36,049 bases of DNA from Caldilineaceae bacterium (lineage in GTDB: Bacteria > Chloroflexota > Anaerolineae > Caldilineales > Caldilineaceae), in the NCBI GenBank assembly GCA_019637645.1, contig JAHBVH010000085.1, positions 1 through 36,049 of the forward strand, written 5' to 3'. Below are positions 26,844 through 34,336 of the stretch, piece by piece; within the stretch, counting starts at the first letter, position 1, and every line of letters starts with the position of its first letter. The notes beneath the pieces are model-generated. The model was not told where the DNA came from. It worked only from the letters and a program-made list of their open reading frames with translations, and did no database searches. The position numbers and the translations under genes are program-made.

Positions 26844-27827
26844 TTACCAGCGTGGGCGCGGTTCGGTTGTGGCCCGATTGTAATGGACAAGCATTTGGCC
26901 TGGCGGCAAGATGGCATCAATTTTTCTACAGTCTTCAGCTGTGATGGTGACAGCACAAGCGCCGAGATTGTCCTCTAATTGCTCAGCGGTGCGCGGCCCA
27001 ATGATCGGTGCTGTCACCCCTGGCTGCTGCATACACCAAGCTAGCGCCACTTGGCTGACTGTGCAGCCTTTGGCCGCGGCAAGCTCCAGCAGGAGATCGA
27101 TCAAGGCAAAGACTTGCTCTTGTTGATGAGTTTCCACATTGGTGGCTCCCCGCACCCCTGCTTCTGCCGTGAGTCGTCCATCGGTGGGGACATTGCCGCG
27201 CCGATATTTGCCGGTGAGGAAGCCCTGTGCCAAAGGCGACCAAGGAATGACGGCCAAGCCATAGGTACGGGCCATGGGGAGTAATTCGCGTTCCACCCGA
27301 CGATCAAGCAGGTTATAGGCGGGCTGGCTACAGACGGGGCGTGCTAGCCGCAACTCGCTGGCTGCCCATAACGCTTCAACCTCTTGCCAAGCCGTAAAGT
27401 TGCTGGTGCCAATATAACGCACCTTGCCCGCGCGGATCAGATCGTCTAAGGCGCGCAGACTTTCATCGATGGGAATGATCGATGACGCGGCATGAAATTG
27501 GTAGAGATCAATGGTATCGGTGCGGAGCCGCCGCAAACTTTCTTCACACTGTGCCATGATCTGTGCGCGGCTGACCCCATAGGAAAATTTGGTCGCCAGA
27601 AAGACGCGCGCCCGCTTGCCCGTCGTTTGGAGCGCTTCGCCGACAATCTCTTCGCTTGCCCCATTCCCATAGCTGCTGGCGGTATCCATAAAGTTGATCC
27701 CCGCTGCCAAGGCCATATCGATCATCGCCAAGGCATCGGCTTTGGGCGTGCGCAGACCAAATTGCCAAGCGCCCAAACAGAGTTGACTGACCTGCACACC
27801 CGTGCGGCCCAATGGACGATAATCCAC
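26844..27827 (-). CDS. Aldo/keto reductase
   Basis: A 327-residue member of the aldo/keto reductase superfamily with the full catalytic tetrad: Asp48 and Tyr53 in MDTASSYG, Lys80 in FLATKF, and His112 in YQFHAAS. The first strand carries [18 protein letters not shown], and the C-terminal NADPH-binding part has [20 protein letters not shown] and [15 protein letters not shown]. Such enzymes reduce aldehydes, ketones or sugars with NADPH; the physiological substrate is not evident. The start is GTG 27827, placed directly before DYRPLG, with AGAAGGGA 8 nt upstream (27836-27843). The frame stays open upstream to 27998 but that part has no family similarity. It is divergent from the FKBP gene. Confidence 0.92.
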   Translation of the reverse strand: MDYRPLGRTGVQVSQLCLGAWQFGLRTPKADALAMIDMALAAGINFMDTASSYGNGASEEIVGEALQTTGKRARVFLATKFSYGVSRAQIMAQCEESLRRLRTDTIDLYQFHAASSIIPIDESLRALDDLIRAGKVRYIGTSNFTAWQEVEALWAASELRLARPVCSQPAYNLLDRRVERELLPMARTYGLAVIPWSPLAQGFLTGKYRRGNVPTDGRLTAEAGVRGATNVETHQQEQVFALIDLLLELAAAKGCTVSQVALAWCMQQPGVTAPIIGPRTAEQLEDNLGACAVTITAEDCRKIDAILPPGQMLVHYNRATTEPRPRW

Positions 27828-27857
27828 GCTAGGTATCCCTTCTGGTATTGGGTAGAT

Positions 27858-27889
27858 GCGGACGCGGATGCCCGCGGATTTCCGCGGAT
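27858..27889. repeat. GCGGAT-rich palindromic element (REP-like)
   Basis: GCGGA occurs four times in 31 nt, and CCGCGG occurs twice at 27872-27877 and 27882-27887, forming the dyad CCGCGGA-TT-TCCGCGG. A GCGGAT/ATCCGC outer pairing is also possible with sequence near 27895-27902. It lies about 30 nt upstream of the reductase GTG, in the divergent intergenic region. Confidence 0.5.
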
Positions 27890-28044
27890 AAGCAATCCAT
27901 CCGCTTCCCATAGATTGCCTGTGCCATTGTAGCATTAGATGCGCTGCCTTCAAAGCTTGGTAGAATCTGCTCTCGCTCTGGCCTAGCCCCAAACGCACTA
28001 TTGTTTAACCTTATGCCAAATGGGGCGAGCGCGCTATTTCCGTG

Positions 28045-28050
28045 TATACT
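28045..28050 (+). promoter_or_regulatory. Candidate -10 box of the FKBP gene
   Basis: TATACT at 28045-28050 matches five of six -10 consensus bases. No clear -35 is seen at the expected distance. Transcription from here would start about 50 nt before the ATG at 28110, which excludes the upstream in-frame extension of the reading frame. Confidence 0.4.
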
Positions 28051-28109
28051 TAAGGATAGACTATTCATGTATGTCATGTATGATATCGAGCTATCGAGAA
28101 GGAGTCAGG

Positions 28110-28823
28110 ATGAAGACCGCAAGTGGTTTAGAGTATACCGAAATCCAGGCTGGGAATGGACCCGCAGCGAAAGCCGGGGACATTGTATCGGTCCACTACA
28201 CAGGCAAGCTGACCAATGGCAAAAAGTTCGACAGTTCATTGGATCGCGGCCAGCCGATTCAATTTCCCTTGGGCGCAGGCCGGGTGATCGCGGGCTGGGA
28301 TGAGGGGATTGCGCTGATGAAAAAGGGTGGGAAAGCTGTGTTGACCATTCCCGCGGAACTTGGCTATGGGGCCCAAGGCGCTGGCGGTGTGATCCCACCC
28401 AATGCAACGCTACTCTTTGAAGTGGAATTGGTTGATATTCTGGCTGGCGCGCCGGTTGCACCGACCCCCGTGGCCGAGGCCGATTATCAAACAACCGCGA
28501 CGGGCTTAAAGTACTATGATTTTGTGGTGGGTGGTGGTGCGGCTCCCCAAAAAGGCAAGACCGTGGTTGTGCATTACACCGGCTGGCTGGTCAATGGCAA
28601 AAAATTTGACAGCTCCTTGGATCGCGGTGAGCCCTTTGGCTTTGCCATTGGCGTCGGCCAAGTCATCCAAGGTTGGGACGAAGGGGTTGCCACTATGAAG
28701 ATTGGTGGCAAACGTCAATTGGTCATCCCGGCGCAACTGGGCTATGGCGCTCGCGGTGCAGGCGGCGTCATTCCGCCCAACGCCACCTTGGTTTTCGAGG
28801 TTGAACTGCTGGGGATTCAGTAA
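28110..28823 (+). CDS. Tandem-domain FKBP-type peptidyl-prolyl isomerase
   Basis: A 237-residue protein made of two complete FKBP domains (about residues 1-113 and 125-237) joined by a short Ala/Pro/Thr linker. Each has the full signature: [47 protein letters not shown]. The two copies are very alike over these stretches, pointing to an internal duplication. FKBPs catalyse cis-trans isomerisation of X-Pro bonds; both active-site sets look intact. There is no signal peptide, so the protein is probably cytoplasmic. ATG 28110 has an ideal AAGGAG (28099-28104) 5 nt upstream. It is divergent from the reductase and followed by a long gene-free region. Confidence 0.94.
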   Translation: MKTASGLEYTEIQAGNGPAAKAGDIVSVHYTGKLTNGKKFDSSLDRGQPIQFPLGAGRVIAGWDEGIALMKKGGKAVLTIPAELGYGAQGAGGVIPPNATLLFEVELVDILAGAPVAPTPVAEADYQTTATGLKYYDFVVGGGAAPQKGKTVVVHYTGWLVNGKKFDSSLDRGEPFGFAIGVGQVIQGWDEGVATMKIGGKRQLVIPAQLGYGARGAGGVIPPNATLVFEVELLGIQ

Positions 28824-28897
28824 GGCCCCTGCCGAAGCCATGCCCATGACTGAAGTGGGTAGGGCTGGGTAAAATTTATAAACGACCGGTATATCGT

Positions 28898-28974
28898 AAA
28901 ATCGATAGGCGATTGAACTGGGGTCTATGAACGAACTCGTCAATAGACCCCAGTTCAATCGCCTATCGTCTTTT
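28898..28974. repeat. Near-perfect 66-nt inverted repeat with A/T flanks (possible bidirectional terminator)
   Basis: Two 26-nt arms, 28903-28928 and 28943-28968, are exact reverse complements; the left arm begins CGATAGGCGATTGAAC. The 14-nt loop itself contains ACG/CGT that can add a small inner stem. AAAA precedes the left arm (28898-28901) and TCTTTT follows the right arm (28969-28974), so the transcript on either strand would be a long hairpin followed by U-rich sequence. It lies about 75 nt after the FKBP stop. It may terminate transcription, encode a hairpin RNA, or be a small mobile-element remnant. Confidence 0.7.
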
Positions 28975-29325
28975 CAATAAATAATCATTTATAGTTTACA
29001 TTACAAATAATAAAGTCCTAAAAATGTGTAAGGACAAAGTAAGTCCTACAGCAGGAATGTCAGCATATAATCTAGATTAGGCGTTACGCACTTGGGCCAA
29101 ACCTATCAGGTCTCTGAAGAACAACGCCCCTTTCTGCTGAAGAGAACGAACGTAAACGATTCGTTCTACTCAGTTGGGTACGAAAGGTTGTAAGGATTCA
29201 ATGAGGGTATGACTCTATTGAGGGTGAATCGCGTATTGCTTTGCGGCATGGGATAAAACTTTACTGGAATATATTGGAAATGTAAGTGAAAGAGAAATTT
29301 TGTAAGCTAATTTATGCGTCTTTTG
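28975..29325. other. AT-rich gene-free island with small hairpins and repeat fragments
   Basis: No convincing gene was found. The stretch has short interlocking dyads: GTCCT at 29015 with AGGAC at 29031, that AGGAC with GTCCT at 29043, and TCCT/AGGA at 29044-29056. GTCCTAAAAATGTGTAAG (29015-29032) is 16/18 identical to 35950-35967. TTACGCA (29084-29090) also recurs at 35928-35934. ACCT-ATC-AGGT occurs at 29100-29110. Composition differs from the coding DNA around it, consistent with decayed mobile-element ends. Confidence 0.5.
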
Positions 29326-29328
29326 ATG

Positions 29329-29377
29329 TATAATGGGCGTGATCCTCATCGGATCCCTGCTCGTCTCCATAATGGAG
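29329..29377 (+). promoter_or_regulatory. Consensus -10 and two 5'-leader dyads
   Basis: TATAAT at 29329-29334 is a perfect -10; no good -35 is visible. Transcription would begin near 29341. Immediately downstream are GATCC-TCATC-GGATC (29341-29355) and CTCCAT-A-ATGGAG (29365-29377). The latter is a near-perfect short palindrome suited to a protein binding site, the former a leader hairpin. A TTGACA at 29380-29385 could belong to a second, weaker promoter (TTCAAT 16 nt later). Confidence 0.45.
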
Positions 29378-29483
29378 GATTGACACCCACCGCGCTACTG
29401 CTTCAATGCCGCTTGTCCATTCCCGATCGATGAGTGCGATTCACTGTCCGACTATAACAGTACCAAGGTCCCGATTGGTATCT

Positions 29484-30305
29484 ATGCATTTACATAAAAC
29501 GCTCCGAAACATCGTTCCATATCTCCGGCACTGTCGCCGACATTGGCTTAGCCTTTGTGCTGTGCTATTGGCTGTGCTTGTCTGCTTTGAGCGCGCTGCG
29601 ACCCAAGACTGGTCGCCTACAGCGACGCCTAATGTCAGTACTGTACCCAGACCAGACCAGATTTTTACACCGACCAGTATGCCACTACCAGTTGTCGTTC
29701 CCATTGTCACGGCGACGCCTTTGCTAGGGCAAGCGGCCACCACCACACCGGTGACCCAAGGCAATGACAACGACGCGAATCGCAATGACGCGACCAATCC
29801 TGGGGATAATGTTGATGCACCGCCGCCAGCAACTGTACAACTGCCCGTAGGCGGAACACCTGCTGTTCCGCCCACGACGGTGGTACCACTTGTTGATACG
29901 ACCGGTAACAACCTGCGGCTGACGGCTAGCTTGAACCGTATCTATCTTTGGCCGGGTCAAGTCGTTCTCTTGCACATGGGCCTGACCAACCAAAGCCCAC
30001 AAGCCTTGAATAACCTCTACCTAGAGGCGAGGATCCCAGCCGAACTTCAGCTGGAAAGTGCCGATGGGGGAGCAGGGGTGATACCGCCAACCCTGACCAA
30101 TGCCACGCCGATGCGGCTAGATTGGCCAACCTTGGCGGCTGGCACGACGGTGACCGCAACCTTCCAACTGCGGGTTACACCGCTGACTGCCAATGGCACC
30201 TTACTTGATGTGACTATGGTCGCTGGCGCTGATAGCCAAGCGAATGTTGCTGCGATTGTGACCTTGGCGATGCCGCCGACTCGCTTGCCCCAATTTGGGC
30301 GCTAG
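29484..30305 (+). CDS. Secreted Thr/Pro-rich protein with DUF11-like beta domain
   Basis: A 273-residue exported protein. From ATG 29484 a basic N-terminus (two Arg/His-rich stretches) leads to the hydrophobic LSLCAVLLAVLVCF, a signal peptide or anchor. Residues about 40-145 are low-complexity, rich in Thr, Pro, Asn and Asp (TATP and TPT motifs), typical of extracellular linkers in Chloroflexi. The last 130 residues form a beta-sandwich-like domain with LTNQSPQALNNLYLEARIP and LDWPTLAAGTTVTATFQLRV, resembling DUF11/CARDB-type adhesive domains. The in-frame ATG at 29406 is possible but would place 26 uncharged, non-signal residues in front. No enzymatic motif is visible. It is the first gene of the putative exopolysaccharide region. 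Confidence 0.72.
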   Translation: MHLHKTLRNIVPYLRHCRRHWLSLCAVLLAVLVCFERAATQDWSPTATPNVSTVPRPDQIFTPTSMPLPVVVPIVTATPLLGQAATTTPVTQGNDNDANRNDATNPGDNVDAPPPATVQLPVGGTPAVPPTTVVPLVDTTGNNLRLTASLNRIYLWPGQVVLLHMGLTNQSPQALNNLYLEARIPAELQLESADGGAGVIPPTLTNATPMRLDWPTLAAGTTVTATFQLRVTPLTANGTLLDVTMVAGADSQANVAAIVTLAMPPTRLPQFGR

Positions 30306-30498
30306 GTCTGGCTAAGGACGTTACGTCTTGTCATCTGGTTGGCTCTGTGGTCTCTACAACCGCCAACGCAAGACTCTGTCAGCGTAAGTCCACGCTGTAA
30401 ATCCTAAAGTATATCACGCCGAAACTAGAGAAATCCTGTCTCGCTTGCCCGACTACCCTGTGGTTTGGCCTAGCCTCGTGAGTTGAGAATATGCGCGC

Positions 30499-32322
30499 AT
30501 GAATCGTCAATCATCCTTACCGATCTGGCTTGCCCTTGGCGTATTGATCATTGGGGTAAGCTCACTACTGCTATTGGGGATTCAGCCGCCGTCGACGGTT
30601 GCGCAAACAACGATTGATCCATTAGCTGCCTTCCTGCAAAGTGAGGCCGTGACCACAACGGTGGTCGCAGCCTTGACCCCTTTTTCAGAGACGCTCGCCG
30701 TCGATGAATTGACCCTTACGCCCACAGCGACACCACTACCGCCTTTGGTCTTGCCGAATGTGACAGTGCCTGAAGGGGGAGAGGTCTATTTATTGACACC
30801 CAGCAATCCAGAAGCGGTCGGCTGGGCGCAAGATCAGGATGAAGCCGCCAATCATTTGGGTGACTATAATATCTACGCTGGCTTTTTTGATGGTCAGCAA
30901 CGCGTGGGGGCCATGCAATTTGATCTATCGACCATTCCCCCGGGCGCGCCGATTGTCTATGCCGATCTCACCTTGACGGGGTTGGCCGATGAGTGGTTGG
31001 CCGCCGATGGCGTCTGGACCGCCCAGATCTTGGCCCCTTGGATTGATAAAGATTGGGTCAAACGCGATTTTCATTGGTTGGCCCGGCCAGATAGTGGGCT
31101 GGCGCTCCTCGATACACCGTTAAGTAGCGCCGAGCTAGCCATTGCCCGTTCCAATACGCTAACGCTGCCGCCTGCTGCCTTGGCCCAACTGGGCGATCGG
31201 CTCTTTACGGGGCTACTCTCCATTCGGATCAGCGGCCCGACTGGCGGCGAGAACAACTTATTTGCCTGGGACAGCGGCTATGGCGCTCGCACCAGTGGCC
31301 GCGGGCCGGTCTTGCGGATTGTGACAAATGGCCCTGTGCCAGCCGCAGCGCCCCCCTCGCCCACGCCAGCCTATGTGGTGATTACCTTGACCCCGACCGA
31401 TGATCGCGCGGTGGTGGCGATGGCCGTGGAGCGTATGACCATGACCGCCGTTGCGCCGCCCCCGCCAACCGGTACCCAAGAACCAACCGTCACTGCTACC
31501 CCCTTCCCACCCAACTGGGTGACACCGGTGGTGATGGTCAACACGCCGACCCCCGAAAATGCTGCCACCGCGGCTTGGGTTGTCCGCGTGGTCACCGCGC
31601 AAGCCCTTGTTCGGGGTACGACAACCCCGACGCCGCCCAATGTTTGGACGGCCACGGCCACCCCGCTGCCACCGCCACCCACCCCCACCCCCATGATCGT
31701 GGCCTATGATCTGTTGACGGCGACTGCCATTCCTTCGCCCACGCCCACCGCGATTCCTGGGTTGCTGCGGAACAAGATCTTATTCTGGTCGGATCGGAAT
31801 GGCGGCGCAACCTTAATGCTCATGGACCCGGATGGCAGCAATCTGGCCTTCTGGACGGGGGGAGAACCAAAGTGGATCCATGAACAGGCCAAATTGCGCC
31901 ACGATCTCTCGCCCGATGGGCAAGCGCGTGTCGTGGTTTCGAGCCAACAGGTACGCAATGCCCAACTGTGGATTATTAACCTAGCGAATGGCAATCGCCG
32001 CCAACTGACTACCTTGAACCAGATTGCCTATGATCCGGTTTGGTCGCCCCTCGGGAACCAAATTGCCTTTATCTCGCCAGAACCAGGCAATGACGAACTC
32101 TTTGTGATCAACGTCGATGGCAGTGGGTTGACCCAACTCACTCACAATGACTGGGAATGGGATAAATACCCGAGCTGGTCGCCCGATGGTCGTCAATTGG
32201 TCTTCTGGTCCAACCGAGATACGCAACGTAAACAGATCTGGATCATGAACGCCGATGGTAGCAACGTGCGCAATCTGAGCAACAATGAATTTAATGACTG
32301 GGAACCCATTTGGGTCAAATAG
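30499..32322 (+). CDS. Secreted protein with DNRLRE-like domain and PD40/TolB-like propeller
   Basis: A 607-residue surface protein. An N-terminal signal or anchor (IWLALGVLIIGVSSLLLLGI, residues 9-28) is followed by a Thr-rich spacer. Residues about 85-275 form a beta domain of DNRLRE type (GDYNIYAGFFDGQQRVGAMQFDLSTIP, then FAWDSGYGARTSGRGPVLRI). Residues about 280-420 are a long Thr/Pro-rich linker with TPTP and TATP runs. The C-terminus (about 425-607) holds PD40/TolB-like strands: ILFWSDRNGG, SPDGQARVVVSS, WSPLGNQIAFISPEPG, WSPDGRQLVFWSNRDTQ, WIMNADGSNVRNLSNNEFNDWEPIW. About four repeats are visible, fewer than a full six-bladed TolB propeller. It is probably a cell-surface binding or sensing protein. 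A 193-nt gap separates it from the preceding gene. Confidence 0.82.
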   Translation: MNRQSSLPIWLALGVLIIGVSSLLLLGIQPPSTVAQTTIDPLAAFLQSEAVTTTVVAALTPFSETLAVDELTLTPTATPLPPLVLPNVTVPEGGEVYLLTPSNPEAVGWAQDQDEAANHLGDYNIYAGFFDGQQRVGAMQFDLSTIPPGAPIVYADLTLTGLADEWLAADGVWTAQILAPWIDKDWVKRDFHWLARPDSGLALLDTPLSSAELAIARSNTLTLPPAALAQLGDRLFTGLLSIRISGPTGGENNLFAWDSGYGARTSGRGPVLRIVTNGPVPAAAPPSPTPAYVVITLTPTDDRAVVAMAVERMTMTAVAPPPPTGTQEPTVTATPFPPNWVTPVVMVNTPTPENAATAAWVVRVVTAQALVRGTTTPTPPNVWTATATPLPPPPTPTPMIVAYDLLTATAIPSPTPTAIPGLLRNKILFWSDRNGGATLMLMDPDGSNLAFWTGGEPKWIHEQAKLRHDLSPDGQARVVVSSQQVRNAQLWIINLANGNRRQLTTLNQIAYDPVWSPLGNQIAFISPEPGNDELFVINVDGSGLTQLTHNDWEWDKYPSWSPDGRQLVFWSNRDTQRKQIWIMNADGSNVRNLSNNEFNDWEPIWVK

Positions 32323-32416
32323 CAACACGGTAGTGACACTCAACTAGCCCCCGCTGCTGTGGTTGGTCGAACATAAATGATGTGGCTTGGCAAGCAAAGA
32401 ACGATTGAGGAGGCAA

Positions 32417-34282
32417 ATGGAACTCTTACAGTACTGGAAAATTGCGCGTAAATGGTGGTGGCTCATTACGTTGTCCACTGTGCTTTTTGGGGTGGTTGGC
32501 ATCGTTTATGCGCAGCGACAGGTTCCTATTTACAGTACGACCACGACGCTGATCATTAATCCCGCCGCGCCGAGTGCGCTCTTGCCCTACACGGCGGACT
32601 ACTCGGTCCAAGCCTTAGCTAGCACCTATACAGAGTTTATGCGGACCCGCTCCTTTGCCCAGCTTGTGGCAACGGAGATGGGCAATACGCTCTCGGTTGA
32701 GGAGATTACCAATGCGCTTTCCTTGCGCTATGTGGAAGGCACCCAGATCTTTCGCATTACCGCCACCCTCACCAACCCCGAACTGGCCCAGAGCTTGGCT
32801 AACACGGCGGCGGCGGTGTTGATCAACGAAAACATTGCGCGCCAACGCTCCCAGCAAGAACAGCAACGGGCGCAACTAAACGCCGCGGCGAACCAAGAGC
32901 GCGAACAGCTGACCGAAGTTCATTCGGTATTGCAACAAGAAGCCGACTATTACACCGAGCGCATTAAGAACCTGGAAAGCGAAATCACAAACCAAGAGAA
33001 TCGCCCCCGCTCCGATGAAGGCGATGACCGCCTCTTGCAACTGAAACAAGAGCTGATTGCTGCCCGTTCAGAGCGCATTGAGGTATTGGGGAGCTTGGCG
33101 GAAACCCAAGCGGCCTTGGCGGCTAGCGCGAACACCGGTACTATCAACATGGATACGGCTGTGGTGATCGATGCCGCGCTGCTGCCCTTGGCCCCGCAGC
33201 CCGGTCAAGCGCGCCAACTCATGATTCTTGCCTTTCTCGGCGGGCTCATGGCGGGGGCAGGGCTGGCCTGGCTCTTGGAATATATTAACTATACCGTCCG
33301 TACTCCAGAAGAGCTGGATACCTATTATGGCATCCCGACCCAAGGCGCGATTGGGCTCATCGGCGGGCGTGGGGAAAAGGTGGATCGCGCGGCCGGGCTG
33401 GTGACCTTGTTGGAACCACGCTCACCACTCTCCGAGGCGTTTCGTGCCCTGCGCACCTCGATTCGCATGGCGAATGCCGTTAAACCGATCCACAGCCTGC
33501 TGGTGACGAGTTCTGGCCCCGGTGAAGGGAAGACCTTTGTCACGAGCAACCTTGCCGTGAGTCTGGCCCAAGAGGGCAAGCGGGTGATCCTGGTCGATGC
33601 TGATCTCCGGCGACCACAGGTGCATAAGGTCTTTGGCCTGCCCATGGAACCGGGATTTACGAACTGGGCCGTTGATCCAAAGCTGAAAATGGAACAGTTG
33701 CTGAAAACAACGCCGGTGCCTAATCTTTATGTGTTGACTTGTGGCACCATTCCACCGAATCCGTCGGAACTCTTGGGATCGCCGCGCGCGGGGGAACTTT
33801 TCCAAACATTGGCAGCCAATGCCGACATTGTGCTCTACGATACCCCACCTGCCGCGACGGTAACCGATGCGGTCATTCTAGCCGCGCAGATGGATGGTGT
33901 TTTGCAGGTGGTGCGTGCCGGCACGACGCGTATCGACCTCATCCAGCGCTGTAAGGTGCTGTTGGAACGGGCCGATGTTCATATCCTCGGGCCGATCCTC
34001 AATGGCGTCCAAGTTTCTGACTTGGGCTACTATGCCAATTACTACTATTATGGGGGCTATTATCAAGGGAATGCCCAAAAGGGGCGGCGGCGTAGTTGGT
34101 GGTCTCGGCGGCGTCGCCAGCCCAAACGCGAAGTGCAACAGCCGCAGGCACAAGCCCAACCGCAGCCCGTGGTGGAGTATGCCCAAGGCCAGTGGACGCT
34201 GCTGGAAGATGACGCCAATGGTGCTAACAGCAGTGCCAAATCGCTGCACTTCCATGGCGTCAACGGGAATCATGATGGGTAA
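32417..34282 (+). CDS. Fused Wzz chain-length determinant and BY-kinase
   Basis: A 621-residue protein that controls polysaccharide chain length and export. The N-terminal Wzz domain is flanked by two membrane helices (WWWLITLSTVLFGVVGIVYA and LMILAFLGGLMAGAGLAWLL) with a periplasmic coiled-coil between them (residues about 140-230). The cytoplasmic tyrosine kinase domain has Walker A GPGEGKT (367-373), Walker A' LVDADLRRP (Asp394, Asp396) and Walker B VLYDTPPA (Asp475). Near the C-terminus, eight Tyr occur within residues 538-549 (YYANYYYYGGYY), the expected autophosphorylation cluster, followed by an Arg-rich tail. ATG 32417 has GAGGAGG (32407-32413) 3 nt upstream; the in-frame TTG at 32387 is not needed. 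With the next gene it marks an exopolysaccharide locus running off the window. Confidence 0.93.
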   Translation: MELLQYWKIARKWWWLITLSTVLFGVVGIVYAQRQVPIYSTTTTLIINPAAPSALLPYTADYSVQALASTYTEFMRTRSFAQLVATEMGNTLSVEEITNALSLRYVEGTQIFRITATLTNPELAQSLANTAAAVLINENIARQRSQQEQQRAQLNAAANQEREQLTEVHSVLQQEADYYTERIKNLESEITNQENRPRSDEGDDRLLQLKQELIAARSERIEVLGSLAETQAALAASANTGTINMDTAVVIDAALLPLAPQPGQARQLMILAFLGGLMAGAGLAWLLEYINYTVRTPEELDTYYGIPTQGAIGLIGGRGEKVDRAAGLVTLLEPRSPLSEAFRALRTSIRMANAVKPIHSLLVTSSGPGEGKTFVTSNLAVSLAQEGKRVILVDADLRRPQVHKVFGLPMEPGFTNWAVDPKLKMEQLLKTTPVPNLYVLTCGTIPPNPSELLGSPRAGELFQTLAANADIVLYDTPPAATVTDAVILAAQMDGVLQVVRAGTTRIDLIQRCKVLLERADVHILGPILNGVQVSDLGYYANYYYYGGYYQGNAQKGRRRSWWSRRRRQPKREVQQPQAQAQPQPVVEYAQGQWTLLEDDANGANSSAKSLHFHGVNGNHDG

Positions 34283-34336
34283 TGGCTAGGCGCTGGTGCG
34301 GATTCGTTTTGTTGGATTGGGATTGAGAAAAAGCGT

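Noticed and set aside
28898..28974. Inverted repeat considered as an intact insertion sequence
   Set aside because: Only 14 nt separate the arms, so no transposase can be enclosed, and no transposase gene is in the window.
28975..29325. Gene-free island checked for tRNA or a small protein gene
   Set aside because: No cloverleaf with T-loop sequence and no start codon with a ribosome binding site and a credible frame was found.
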